Below, piece after piece: positions 11,169 to 21,852 of a stretch of DNA of 64,000 nucleotides. Source of the DNA: Pinus tabuliformis (taxonomy: Eukaryota; Streptophyta; Pinopsida; Pinales; Pinaceae); contig CM062814.1 of NCBI GenBank assembly GCA_031772625.1, positions 360,441,750-360,505,749 of the forward strand. The letters run 5' to 3'. The position numbers were made by a program, and so were the translations under genes. Numbering within the stretch: position 1 is the stretch's first letter; each line of letters opens with the position of its first letter. The notes below the pieces were generated by a model. The model was not told the DNA's origin, ran no database searches, and saw only the letters and a list, made by a program, of their open reading frames with translations.

Positions 11169-11735
11169 TAGCAAATTGATCTGCCCCGGAATAAAAAGGA
11201 GATACAATCTTTCAATGGTAAGATGAATTTTCTACGTCGCTTTGTACCTAATCTTGCTGAGAACCTAAGAGAAATTACCTACATGCTTAAGAAGGACAGC
11301 CAAGTGAAATGGACGAAGGAGGCTATAAAATATTTCAATTTGGTCAAATTGGCTCTTTCTTCAGCTCCTGTTCTAGTCAGCCCGGACTACACTCAGGATT
11401 TCATATTGTTTTCGTTTGCTTCGGAGCACACTATGGCAGCAGTATTATTGCAGAAAAGAGATGATCATGAAAGACCCATTGCATTCTTCAGCACAGCTAT
11501 AAGGGATGCAGCCTTAAAGTACAACATAATTGAGAAACAAGCCTTGGCACTTGTGAAGGCATTGAAAGATTTCCGGGTATATATTCTACATTCTCATATT
11601 TTGGCCTATGTACCTAACACTGCTGTAAGAGATGTTTTAGTGCAGATCGATCCTGAAGGAAGAAGAGGCAAATGGATTGGAGCCTTACTGGAATATGATG
11701 TGGAAATAAAGCCCACAAAGCTAGTCAAAGGATAG
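11169..11735 (+). pseudogene. Element F retroviral-type RNase H with lost active site, and connection
   Basis: The segment begins with FLRRFVPNLAENLRE after RT, then has ILFSFASEHTMAAVLLQ (about 11400-11455). Ty3-type enzymes have TDAS at this point; the Asp is replaced by Phe in F, B and C alike, so this domain is presumably inactive and the aRNH does the work. The segment continues through IEKQALALVKALKDFRVYIL to the connection region. Stops at 11169 and 11735 close it; the latter is TAG where B and C have Gln (KGQGL). Confidence 0.82.
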
Positions 11736-11738
11736 GGA

Positions 11739-12710
11739 TTGGCGAAGCTAATGGCCGAATCAAACTTGCATGCCTTGGACATAAACCTAATCACTACTAT
11801 GTCCGATGAGAAAGAAGAATCGTCATCAATTCAGGTATCTGAAATGTTTTCTCTTTCTCCATGGTATTCAGATATCTTATATGTGCATAAAAAATTTTCA
11901 CCACCACCCGGCATGCCTAGAAACAAAGCGAGAACACTCAAGTTGAAAGCTGCCAAGTTTTGCATTCTAAATTCTGCGCTGTATTGGAAAGATCCCGGTG
12001 GTGTTTTGTTATATTGTTTGGTGGAAGAGGAGGCAAAGAAAGTTATGGAGGATTTCCACGGAGGAGAGTGTGGTGGTCACCGTTTTTGGAAGTCAACAGC
12101 AAATAAAATTCTGAGAGAAGGGTACTATTGGCCAACATTATTTTCTGATGTGCATAAGATGGGCAAGCGCTGTCATAAATGTCATATTTTCGAAGGAAAA
12201 CAGAAGTTACGGCCTTTGCCACTTAAGCCTATTGAGGTGAGAACTCCTTTCCAGCAGTGGGGGTTGGATTTCATTGGTGAAATTCATCCCGCTTCTTCTG
12301 GTCAGCATAGATGGATCCTCACAGCGACAAATTATTTCACAAAATGGATTGAGGCAACTCCCACCAAACAAGCTATAGATACAGTAATCATTTCGTTTCT
12401 TGAAAATAACATCTTGTCTCGTTTTGCTTGTCCGAATAAGTTAATCACCGATAATGCAACAGCTTTCAAATCAAAAAGTATGGTAGAATTTTGTCATAAA
12501 TATCACATCATTTTGGGTCACTCAACTGCCTACCATCCACAAGGAAATCGATTGGTGGAGTCTTCGAACAAATCATTGGTCAACATCATCAAGAAGCTGC
12601 TGGAAATAAATAAAAAGAGCTGGAATAAGAGGTTGGTCCATGCTCTTTGGGCAGATCGGATCAGTCACAAAAAATCCATTGGTATGTCACCATTTGAGCT
12701 TGTTTATTGA
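11739..12710 (+). pseudogene. Element F integrase: zinc-binding and catalytic domains
   Basis: The N-terminal HHCC module is visible as DFHGGECGGH followed by KRCHKCHIF (about 12050-12190). In the catalytic core the first acidic site is Asn (TATNYFTKW, about 12325; B and C have TATDYFTK). The second is intact (LITDNATAF, about 12440) and the third Glu is intact (LVESSNK, about 12555). With one of three metal ligands changed this copy is probably inactive. The frame ends in TGA at 12708-12710 where C has an Arg codon, a CGA to TGA change. Confidence 0.87.
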
Positions 12711-13130
12711 GTTGACACAGTATTTCCCACCTCTCTCGCTGCCCCAGTAGTCAAACTTCTTCAGGAGGCCAACAGTGAAGAAGATCCCATGCAGAGAAGG
12801 TTGAATCAAATGATCCACTTGCAGCAAACAAGAGAAGAAGTTTTCAAGAACACATCCAAATTGCAGGAGAAAATAAAGAAAATTTATGATAGAAAAGCAA
12901 AGGCAGATCAATTTCAGTTGGAAGATGTGGTTGCTGAAATGGGATGCAAGGAATGAAGAGAAAGGTAAGCACGAAAAGTTCGAGAATATTTGGAAAGGTC
13001 CTTTCAAGATTGCAGCATATAGGGGTCAGAATGCCTTTCTTTTGAAGATATGAACGGGGAAGATTGTCCAGGAGGGCCGATCAATGGTCGGCTGCTCAAG
13101 CGGTACCACTACTGAGTTATTAACGTTGCC
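12711..13130 (+). pseudogene. Element F integrase C-terminal region
   Basis: Translating past the stop gives a basic helical region with IHLQQTREEVFKNTSKLQEK and a later FENIWKGPFKIAAYRGQNAF (about 12980-13040), matching the C-terminal region of the C integrase (FDFLWKGSFVIS). A stop and a frame change occur near 12955. No clear chromodomain is visible. Confidence 0.7.
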
Positions 13131-13395
13131 TCCATTATCATTGTAAATACCATTTTTATTTCAGTTTGGTTTCAGTCTGTCAAGCTAGTCTTTGAGTCAT
13201 TTCAATGTCAAGTTTGAGTCAATTTTTTGGTCATTTTAGTTTCATAAATGAGTCAGAGTCCTGTGTTGTTGTCGAATCCTGTGTGGTTGTCGAAATGATG
13301 AGTCCTTACCCAATGGACAAAGGCACTGTCTAGATCCTCAAAAGATCTACTATTCTTGGCACCTCCAAGGAGCTACCATCCCCGATTGGAGCCAA
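13131..13395 (+). other. Element F 3' untranslated region up to the LTR
   Basis: Noncoding. It ends CCATCCCCGATTGGAGCCAA directly before the LTR, matching CCATCCCCAAGTGGAGCCA in elements C and B. This conserved block is where the polypurine tract should lie, although it is only moderately purine-rich. Confidence 0.65.
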
Positions 13396-13511
13396 TGTTA
13401 GAGTCGGTCTGGTCAGTCCTCCGTCAGAGATCAAAACTCTTTATACATTTCATTTTTAGGTCTCCCGCTCCATTCACTCACCTGCATTTTGCTAGGGGAA
13501 TACCATGATCT
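13396..13511 (+). repeat. Element F 3' LTR, first segment
   Basis: It begins TGTTAGAGTC and runs into the GATCT target site of element C. It continues at 26819. The assembled LTR is about 4.04 kb. Confidence 0.75.
13507..13511. repeat. Left target-site duplication of element C (GATCT)
   Basis: GATCT lies immediately before the C 5' LTR and is repeated at 26814-26818 immediately after the 3' LTR. Confidence 0.92.
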
Positions 13512-14379
13512 TGTTAGCCTCCTGTTGCAACAGGTGTTCATGTTTCATGATTGACATTTTTACATGCCAAATATGTCATCTTTCATGCTGCAAGGTTCCA
13601 TATTTCCTTGAAGAGGCCAAAGAAGAAGTCATAAAAGTGTGCTAAGTCCAAATGCCACTGCTGTATTCCAATTTTGATGAGTTGTTCCAGTTTTAAAGAG
13701 TTTTCATTCAAGGGAGGTCCAAACAGTCTAATCTTGGTCTCCCTAGGTTTCAATTTCCTGTTTTAGAATATAGAGAATGATATCTGTCCAAACAGTTTAA
13801 TCTTGGCAGATTTGTAGATAGGTAGAGAATCAAAGGAGCCCAACTGCTTAATCTGGGCCCTTGGCAGAAATAAGTGTAGATTTAGATAGGAAAACAGAAA
13901 AAAGAAAAAATTGTAAAGCTGGGTCTGCAAGTCTAAGTGCACCCACCCAAAAAGAAGAAAAAATGTTAGGTATATTAGGCTGGGTAGGTAGCTGTGAGGT
14001 TGCAGAATGATGATTCATGATCAATTTTGTGTTACAAAGTGTTTTATCTTTTCAGATCACAGTTATGATGCAGTTTTTCACCTGGAGGAGCTCAGGCTGG
14101 ATGTCACTAACTCCCCCTTCTTCTAATTTCCCAAGTCACTTACTAATTGCCCCAAAGAGGTCAAGATCTTCTTGAGCCTCTTAGTTTCATCATTCTCCAT
14201 ATCACTTGCCTTGGCGAAAATCTGCTTTACTCAAGGATTGTTCGTTTCTCTTATATGAATCATTTTCCCCAAATAGCCTAAGGTCTCTTACCTTAGCGCT
14301 TTCTAGTCACCTCCATATTAATTACTAACTATATTATCTAACTCCCTAATCCGTTTCCCCTTCCCCTACTAAAACTATG

Positions 14380-14386
14380 TATAAAT
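14380..14386 (+). promoter_or_regulatory. Upstream TATA-like box of the C LTR
   Basis: TATAAAT in the context ATGTATAAATTCCC is present in both LTRs. It corresponds in position to the upstream boxes of the B LTR (37381-37388) and F LTR (27359-27367), which lie ahead of their eORFs. In C nothing codable follows it. Confidence 0.45.
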
Positions 14387-14639
14387 TCCCAAAAATATTA
14401 AATATCTCCTCCCTGGCACTATAGCCATATTTTTCCTAAGTCTGGGAAAAATAGACTATCTTGGGCTATTTTTAGCCCTTTTGAGTCTTAACAAGAGTTA
14501 GTTTGACACCTGGTCATACTAACAACCTTTTTCCCCTAGTCCTAACCCTCAAAAACCCATTGTTTCGCCCTTATGCCTAAGTCCCAAGTGTAAATATATT
14601 AACCCGCTCGTTTGTACATAACCCAAAACCCTTTTTTTT

Positions 14640-15160
14640 AAGTTTTTAAACCCCCCCCGGGCCGCGCCGTATGAAGATTCGCATATTCCCGTGCCCTGTC
14701 CCTTAACCCTCCGCCGTATCGTCCTTGTCGCCAGCCATCAGATCTGGCCCGCCCGAGATCTACGGTGGGTGGGCCTTCCCATATGCCAAGAGCCCGAGGG
14801 TTAGCGTCTGGGAGATGGGCGGTATTGCCATCGTACTCCCGCCATGCGTCACCTTCCCAGGCGTGGCGGAGGCCCCCTCCCTGAAACAACCTTTGCTCCA
14901 TGGCGGTGCGCCCAGAAAACCACAAATCGCTCTCCTCTGGGTGACGTAAGCCCCACATCATACTGCTGCGTCATCTGTCTGTGTGGCCTCCTGCCACCGT
15001 ATTGCCCAGTCACCCTGCCACATCACTACCACCGTGTCCCTTTACCGTACTACCACGTCACCTCCGTACGTGCTGATGTCATCATGCTGACGTCATCCCG
15101 CCACATCATCCACTGTACATGGTCCCACCTGCTAACGTCATGCTGACCTCATCATCAATT
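14640..15160 (+). promoter_or_regulatory. GC-rich block with clustered TGACGTCA-like (bZIP-type) sites, C LTR
   Basis: This is a sharply GC-rich island in an AT-rich LTR. It contains TGACGTAA (14942), CACGTCA (15054), a perfect palindrome TGACGTCA (15088-15095), and several GATGTCAT and AACGTCAT variants down to 15160. TGACGT with an ACGT core is the classical plant bZIP (TGA/CRE-type) site. The 3' LTR has the same block (about 24880-25350) with some ACGT changed to ATGT. The B LTR carries a related block at 36890-37230. Apparent open frames here are by-products of base composition. Confidence 0.55.
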
Positions 15161-15787
15161 TTGAGGCGAAACGTGAAAATTGTGCTTAGGAAGCCCAGAT
15201 TCAAATTCTGAGGCAGTTTTTCATGCACTACGAGAAAAGGGCCGAAATGGAAAACCCCTCGTTGCGCAGCCCCCAGCAAGCCTGAAAGGCTCCGAATGAC
15301 CTGTTTTTCTTCACGAAGCATGCAAGAAGGGGCAAAAGACAATTCTAAAGGAAACAGAGGGTCTAACAGCAGCCATTAAGTTTTGATTTGACCCACAACA
15401 AAGGAGAGAACCAGCCCGATTCATTTGGCAAAGAGTATCAGTTAAATTTTTAATGGAATTTTTCAGTTCCCAAAGCAGGTCAGCATTGAATCGCCTCCAG
15501 CAGAGTCAAATCAGGAGGTGTAAGCCCATCCCAGCTCTCAAATCACAGTTAAAGCATTTAAAGCCACCGAACCACAATGGAGCAGAAGTCCATGTGCAGT
15601 TATTGCAGAAGCACTGCACCAAGCCACCGAGGACAATGCATTAATTCAGTTTTGATACGGCTACCCTCAACGCAGCCCATAGATATTTTCTTGCATTTAT
15701 TGCTGATAGGGTTAGGTTAAAAGTAATCATTTACTTTCAGACCTGTTTAGGTCACAACTGTAATAAACAATTTTGGAGAATTTTCCC

Positions 15788-15795
15788 TATATATA
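15788..15795 (+). promoter_or_regulatory. Downstream TATA-like box of the C LTR (likely genomic RNA promoter)
   Basis: TATATATA is followed within about 40 bp by TTTCAAGGGTTGGTCGATTG. The B LTR has a TATAAAT box followed by a related AGGGTTGGTTGATTGG. Conservation across families makes it the best candidate for the promoter of the full-length transcript. Confidence 0.55.
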
Positions 15796-16507
15796 CCACC
15801 CTCTGTATTGTTTCAAGGGTTGGTCGATTGATAATTTTCACTAGAGACTCGCACGGTATACCTGATATGTTTTACTTAATCAAAGATTGCTGAAGAGATT
15901 GGAGGAACGACTGTCTGCTCTGTGTCTAATGATCTGAGGAAGTGAATGTGGAATCCTTGTGCTGCAACATGGCTCAATAAGTGCTTCTTACCTTTGTTTT
16001 CATCGTTTCACCATCTAAATAGCAGAAAGAAAGATTAGCTTAGAACTTGTTTAAATGCACTCTAAGCTCAATTTCTATTGTTTCTCTATGTTTTTTCATC
16101 TCAACTGAACTGGACATGAATATGAATTCCCTGTGGCTCATATTTACTCTAATTCACATGTGTTTGACAATTATCTAGGGATTCTTTACTGCCCCTAAAT
16201 AGAGCTCATTCACCCTTCTTTGTTAAGCTGATTGAGAGATTCTTGATTGCCTCTCCTTCCTTAGCATTCTTTCCATCCTTTAAACTTGAAAAATTGTTCC
16301 ATGTGTAGCTACCTTGCTCCTTATTCCTCCTGTGATAAAGAAAATGCACCAGCAGTCCTACTCCTTGACTCCATGCCCAATGGTTTGAAACTTCCACACT
16401 ATACCTGCCTCTTTACCTGAAAACATCAATCTTCCCACCAAAACACAAAAAAAACCCCTGAACTCAATAGCTAGCCTAAAATCCCCCTCAACAAAGCTAA
16501 ACCATAA

Positions 16508-16523
16508 AGAGAGAGCCCTCTCT
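16508..16523 (+). other. Conserved inverted-repeat AGAGAGAGCCCTCTCT near the LTR 3' end
   Basis: Arms AGAGAG and CTCTCT flank AGCC, 98 bp before the end of the LTR. The same 16-mer occurs in F at 30633-30648 (93 bp from its LTR end) and in B on the minus strand at 46553-46568 (101 bp from its LTR end). A similarly conserved GGTNTGTGGTTAC follows it in all three. Confidence 0.65.
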
Positions 16524-16624
16524 GACTGCAGGTGGGCTAGAATCTACAGTCCAAAGTTGGTCTGTGGTTACCTTGGTCGTATCCCTTTACTCCAACCCGA
16601 GGGACAACCTGAGTTATAACATAA

Positions 16625-16642
16625 TGGCGACTCCACTGGGGA
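16625..16642 (+). other. Primer binding site of element C
   Basis: TGGCGACTCCACTGGGGA starts three bases after the LTR. B (TGGCGACTCTGTTGGGGA) and E (TGGTGACTCCACTGGGGA) have near-identical sites, so one tRNA probably primes all of these families. Which tRNA I cannot verify. A short leader (16643-16877) with no gene follows. Confidence 0.85.
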
Positions 16643-16877
16643 ATCCTCAGTTAAATTCACAAAACAGGTTGGAAGAATCCACTAAGAAATCAATTTTCTA
16701 ATTGTTGTATATTCCTTAAAACTACAGATGAAGCCTGAATGTCAGCCAGGTAGCCTTTGAAACTATCTTTTCTTTACATTGACAAAAGTAAATAAAAGCT
16801 GCTTCAGTCAATCCTCATGCTAGTTTTAAGCTATAGATAGCTGTTCCAAAATTTGGTTAGTTCCTTGCTAATTCTAA

Positions 16878-18652
16878 AAACCTTCCCAGGAAAATACCAA
16901 AATAGTTCGAAAGCTGGCTCCCAAGAAGAATCTACGATACACAAGGTCAAATCCAGACCCAAATCCCCCAGCTGCTTTTGAAAATCCAAACCTAATCCCA
17001 AAGATCCTTAGGAAGCAAGGGCAAAGAGAATATTTTGCTGATTTGAGTCCTGAAACAGATTACCCAAGCTGTGTTCCAACTCCAATCAAAGTTTTATTCT
17101 GTTCAACTCCTACTTCCCCTTGTTCATCATCCACATCTCAGAGCGCTCCATCCAAACCTCCATTCACTGCACGTACTACAAATACCACTACTGCTGTTCC
17201 AGTTACTTATGTTATCCCTGTTATCCCTGTTCTTCCATTTATCCCCATTGTCCCACTTATCCCGGCCAATATGGCTAATAGATATGCACCCCTGCAATTT
17301 CCTGCTAATCCTAGGGCTTTACCTCAGGAGTACCAATATAAAACTACCTATTTTGACAGTACCGATCCTTTCACAACCCTTCAACATACCAAAAAGATGC
17401 AAGAATATTTTGAAAACTACGACATAGACGATGATAGCGTGAGAATGAGATTTTTTGTTCAAATTTTAACCGGTGATGTAAGAACTTGGTTCAGATCACT
17501 CGTTGCAAATTCCATAACTACTCCGGATGCACTTTACCAGTCCTTTACCAACAGATGGGAGAAAAAGAAAGGCCCCTTGCACATACTAGCTGAATATGAT
17601 ACAATTAAAAGAGGTCCTCAGGAGACTGTTTTGGAGTACTATGCAAGATTCAATAATGTCTATAATGCAATACCACAGAACTTAAGACCGCCCCCTGACC
17701 TTGCCTTGTACAAATTCCCTGACGGATTCGACCCGTACATGGCATACCAGTTAAAAGAAAGAGCTCCTCAGACCCTTGCAGACATGAAAAATGTTGTTGT
17801 TAGCGTAGAGGCCAACCTAATTTCCAAAAGAAATAGAGCTAGAATGGAAAGAAGAACCACCTTTAAGGAAGAACCCTCAGCCTTTGATCAAAAGCTTGAT
17901 GCTATTATTAGTGGCCTACAAAGGCTGGGAGAAAGAGTAGAAAGTGTTGAAAGGAGTCATCATGGGAAGGACAGCAGTCCAATACCATAAGGAACCCAAA
18001 TTTCAGAAAAACACAGAACACAAATGCTGGTAGGTCTAACCAAGACCATGACATAAGACCCCCTTTTCAAGATAACTATGTTGAAGGATCTACTTCTAGC
18101 GAACCCTTAGAAGACACTCATATGAACCTGATGGATCTAAAGGGTGAACAACAAACTTTTTTGAGCCAAGAAGACCAAGAAGAGCATAACTTTAGTCAAT
18201 TTCAGACTAAGTCTGGTGAGTCTTTTGATTTTAAACAAGGTTATGATACTGCTGTGTATGAGGTCCACAAACAATATAAGCTGAGAACTAGGACCATTGA
18301 TATTTCTGAACCTAGCAAAACAAAGGATGGAAAACAACCCAACAAGATTAAGAGCAAGGTTGTCATGACAAAACCAGCTGATACAACTGTCCCAAACCCG
18401 CATCAAGTGACTGTAGAAGACATTACAGAAGTGCAGCCTTCTATAGATCAGCTTTTGCCACCTTCTTCCTCTGAGAAAAACTCGAACAATGTTCCAAAAA
18501 GCCCTCCTGAAATTGAAAAACCGCAAGCAATCAATTCCCATAACGTTGGTAAACGAGAGCAAATAACAGATAATTCAAATGAAACAGAAAAAACTGCCAT
18601 TATCAACACCAAGACTCCATTGGAAAAGCCATTTAATTTAGAGACAAAATAG
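16878..18652 (+). pseudogene. gag: Element C gag
   Basis: The frame is open from about 16878 to 17990 without a clear ATG, so the true start is uncertain. A Pro/Thr-rich start leads into a capsid core with FENYDIDDDSVRMRFFVQIL (about 17410-17470), DVRTWFRSLV and IKRGPQETVLEYYARFNNVY (about 17605-17660). After a frame break near 17990 the protein resumes at 18122 with DLKGEQQTFLSQEDQEEHN and a polar Lys-rich tail to 18652. No Cys-His zinc knuckle is visible, unlike D and E. Gag forms the particle that packages the RNA. Confidence 0.85.
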
Positions 18653-19500
18653 CTAAGTTGAAGATATCCATTCCCCTCTTATAACTTGCGAAACACGATG
18701 TATATAGGCAACAAATTCAAAGGTCACTTCAAATTCCAGAAAACAAAGATGATGTAAATGTCTTGGATGATTCCCCTGAACTGCTGTTTGGCCCAGAAGT
18801 TAATGGAAAATCAACACATGGACCTATCCCACCCTTTTATGTCAGTCTGCATATACATGACAAAGTTTTTCACAACGCCATGTTTGATTTAGGAGCGTCA
18901 CACAATCTAATGCCCAAGGCAGTTATGGAAAAACTGAACCTCGATATTACAAGACCCTGCAAAGATTTATACTCATTTGACTCCAGTCAAGTTAAATGTT
19001 TACGCCTCATCAAAGACTTGTGTGTCTCCTTAGTCCAATATCCCAATAAGACCATCCTCATGGATGTGGTGGTGGCTGACATCCCACCAAAGTATGGTAT
19101 GCTCCTATCAAGATCATGGGGAGCAAAGCTCCAAGGATCCCTTCAACTAGACCTCTCCTATGCTACTATTTCAGTCTTTGGGCAACCAAAGAGACTGTAC
19201 AGAGAAACCCTCATGAAATATGTGGTAAGTAGTGAGAGCAAGCCTGAAAATTTTCCCATTTACTCAATCCATTCTGATATGGATTCTTTTATTTTGTTTA
19301 ATGATAATACAAATTCTCTAACTGATGATGAGCCTTTGGCTCTAGAACAACGAGCACAAATCAATGAAGAATCGGTTGCACATACCCATGAGACTGTCAC
19401 AACAATTAATGCAACCAGCATGATAGAAGAAACTCCCCAAACAGAAATTTCAAATCTGCCCAATCCTAACATAGCTGAAACTCTTAGCACAAACCACAAG
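18653..19500 (+). pseudogene. pro: Element C aspartic protease
   Basis: In one frame from about 18763. The active-site loop is AMFDLGASHNLMP (about 18878-18915; Asp-Leu-Gly-Ala) and the C-terminal hallmark is YGMLLSRSWG (about 19090-19125). A polar linker with DMDSFILFNDN leads into the aRNH in the same frame. Protease would cleave the Gag-Pol precursor. The stop at 18650-18652 separates it from gag. Confidence 0.85.
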
Positions 19501-19980
19501 CAAGAAATCACATGGTATTTAGAGTTTGATGGCTCTGTCAACAAGTTAGGAGCAGGGGCAGGTGTTTGGATTCACAATACACATGATAACCATGCGGAAG
19601 GTCATGCCTACAGACTGAACTTTAAATGCACAAACAACATGGCAGAGTATGAGGCTCTGTTGTTAGGCCTTAAACTGCTCAAAGCTCTGGGAGCTGCAAA
19701 GGTGTCTATTTTAGGAGACTCTGACTTAATCATACAACAGATGAAAGGTAACTTTGTAACCAATGACAATAGAATGAGGGCCTATAGGACTGCTGCCACT
19801 AATATACTCAATGCATTCACTGAATTCAAGCTTGATAAGATTTCAAGAAATCACAACATTCATGCTCACAGCCTAGCCACCTTTGCTAGTACATGCAAGC
19901 TTCCCTTTGAGCCAAACCATCACTTTACTGCTGAAATAAAACATAGGACCGCTGTCCCAAATAGCGTTAAAGATTGGTAG
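19501..19980 (+). pseudogene. Element C archaeal-type RNase H (aRNH), upstream of RT
   Basis: Motifs in order: WYLEFDGSVNK (Asp), NMAEYEALLLGLK (Glu), SILGDSDLIIQQ (Asp), then HAHSLATFAS where F has ADALAKA. The fourth acidic residue is therefore His in C and also in B (HAHSLATFAS). The domain ends at a TAG (19978-19980) in the position of the Gln of WQVF in B and F. It lies between protease and RT, not after RNase H as in the textbook TAT order. Confidence 0.85.
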
Positions 19981-21153
19981 GTGTTTGAAAATAATGCCCA
20001 GATTAATAATTTCCTTACCCTTGAGAATGAGTTTTCAAATATTAACATTGACATGGACGCTATGACAGATGACCAACAGCAAACAACTGAAAATCAGCAG
20101 GAAAATCAACAAGCTGTAATAGCTGCAACAGCCAAACAAATTCTAAACCCAACTGTTTTTGACAAAACAAATATAGAACAGCTGAAACAAATGCACTTGG
20201 AAGAAACAGACAAGACAGAGGCTGAGATCATTGACTTAAAAGATAATTTTCTGCCTGCTGGCCTAACCCCATTAGAAGACATGTTTGACGCCAACGATGT
20301 TCCCAGAAAGCCAAAATTACAACCATTGAACGCTGCTATAGAAGAACACAACATTGGGACAGCAGAGAATCCCAAAATGATCAAATTGTCAAGAAATTTA
20401 CCACCTGATCAAAAGCCCAAGTATATTGATTTGTTCAAAGAATTCCAAGATGTATTTGCTTGGAGTTATGAGGATTTGAAATCCTATGACACCTCGGTGA
20501 TCCAACACACAATTCCCTTAAAACCAAATCAGAAACCCTTCAAGCAGAAACTTAGAAGAATTAACCCTATGCTTCTTCCCCCGATCGAGAAGGAAGTAAA
20601 GAGGATGTTTGAAGCAGGCATAATAGCACCCATCAGATTTTCTGAATGGGTATCCAATCTTGTTCCCACAAGAATGAAGACAGGTGAGATTAGACTTTGT
20701 GTAGATCATAGAAATTTAAACCAAGTCTCCCTAAAAGACCACTATCCTTTTCCCAAAATGGACCACATCCTACAAAGGGTAGTGGGGTCATCTAGAATCT
20801 CTTTGCTAGATGGTTTTTCAGGTTTCAACCAAATACTTGTTCACCCAGACGACCAAGACAAAACAGCCTTGACCACATCGTGGGGAACATTTAAGTATGT
20901 TAAGATGCCATTCAGACTTAAAAACGTTGGTGCTACCTTTCAAAGAGCAATGTATATTGCTTTTGCCAAAGATATACATGACTTCCTAGTTGTCTACCTT
21001 AATGATCTGACCCCATTTTCCGAATCTGATCAGGAACACCTCAAGCATATTAGGCAAATATTCATGACATGTAGGAAATACGGCATTTCCTTGAACCCCA
21101 AGAAGTCTCTCTTTGGCCTTGAAGAAGGAAAATTACTTGGCCACATCATATGA
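19981..21153 (+). pseudogene. Element C reverse transcriptase (catalytic Asp lost)
   Basis: 390 open codons. Core motifs: EIRLCVDHRNLNQVSLKDHY (about 20690-20745), FPKMDHILQRVVGSSRISL (about 20750-20805), TSWGTFKYVKMPFRLKNVG (about 20875-20930) and VVYLNDLTPFSESD (about 20990-21030). The canonical YLDD box is YLND, which should abolish polymerase activity. The frame stops at 21151-21153 just after LLGHII. Despite nearly identical LTRs, this copy cannot make active RT; mobilisation in trans or a mutation after insertion would explain it. Confidence 0.9.
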
Positions 21154-21852
21154 AAACATGGGATTAGAATAGATCCTGAAAGAATCCAAGACATACTCCA
21201 AATCCCATATCCAAGAAACATAAAAGAGCTACAAGTATTCCTTGGGAAAATCAACTTCCTAAGAAGATTTATTCCAAATCTAGCTGAACTGATACGATTG
21301 TTAAGAAATATGTTAAAAAAGGATGCCAAGGTAAAATGGTCTCTTGAAACCAAGCAAGCATTTGAGAGTATCAAAATGGCCTTAACCCAAGCCCCTGTCC
21401 TCACCAGCCCACAATTTCACAAAGATTTTATCATCTTTTCATTTGCATCTGATCATACTATAGCTGCTGTCCCTTTGCAAAAGGATGAACAGGGAGCTGA
21501 AAAGCCAATCGCTTTTTTCAACCGAGCCTTAAGGGATGCCCCCTTGAAGTACCCAATCATGGAAAAGCAGGCCTACACACTGGTTAAGGCCATCAAGGAT
21601 TTCAGAATCTATATTTTATATTCACATGTGACTGCCTATGTCCGACACGCTGCTGTAAAAGACATACTGACCCAAGAGGGATTAGAAGGAAAAAGAGGCA
21701 AGTGGATCGCAAACATCCTTGAGTATGACATAGAAATAAAACCAACCAAGCTGATAAAGGGACAAGGTTTAGCCAAACTGATGTCCGAAACAAACTTTCA
21801 AGCCTTAGACATTAACCAGCTAGACAATGAACAGGAGCTGGCGACTCCATAG
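21154..21852 (+). pseudogene. Element C retroviral-type RNase H with lost active site, and connection
   Basis: RIDPERIQDILQIPYPRN follows the stop at 21151, then FLRRFIPNLAELIR. The RNase H segment has IIFSFASDHTIAAVPLQ, where the catalytic TDAS is SFAS. It continues through MEKQAYTLVKAIKDFRIYIL and KRGKWIANILEYDIEIKPTK to a TAG at 21850-21852. The fold is retained but at least the first catalytic Asp is missing, the usual state when an aRNH is present. Confidence 0.85.

Larger units (their letters stand above)
13512..16621 (+). repeat. Element C 5' LTR (3,110 bp)
   Basis: It begins TGTTAGCCTCC and ends GAGTTATAACA. It contains an AT-rich upstream half with a TATA-like box at 14380-14386, a GC-rich block (14640-15160), a second TATA-like box at 15788-15795 and a conserved hairpin sequence 100 bp before its end. 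The B LTR has the same landmarks in the same order but with a multi-kb eORF between the GC block and the second TATA-like box. No open frame of comparable length exists here. Confidence 0.93.

Noticed and set aside
9560-13130. Reading this pol as element D's own
   Set aside because: Its RT and aRNH placement are of the B/C type, the frame changes at the junction, and it is followed by its own LTR at 13396 that does not match the D LTR.
14638-15146. GC-rich open frames on both strands, resembling a host gene or CpG-island promoter
   Set aside because: The same sequence recurs at 24861-25600 in the other C LTR, the frames are broken there, and both lie inside LTRs. Openness is due to base composition.
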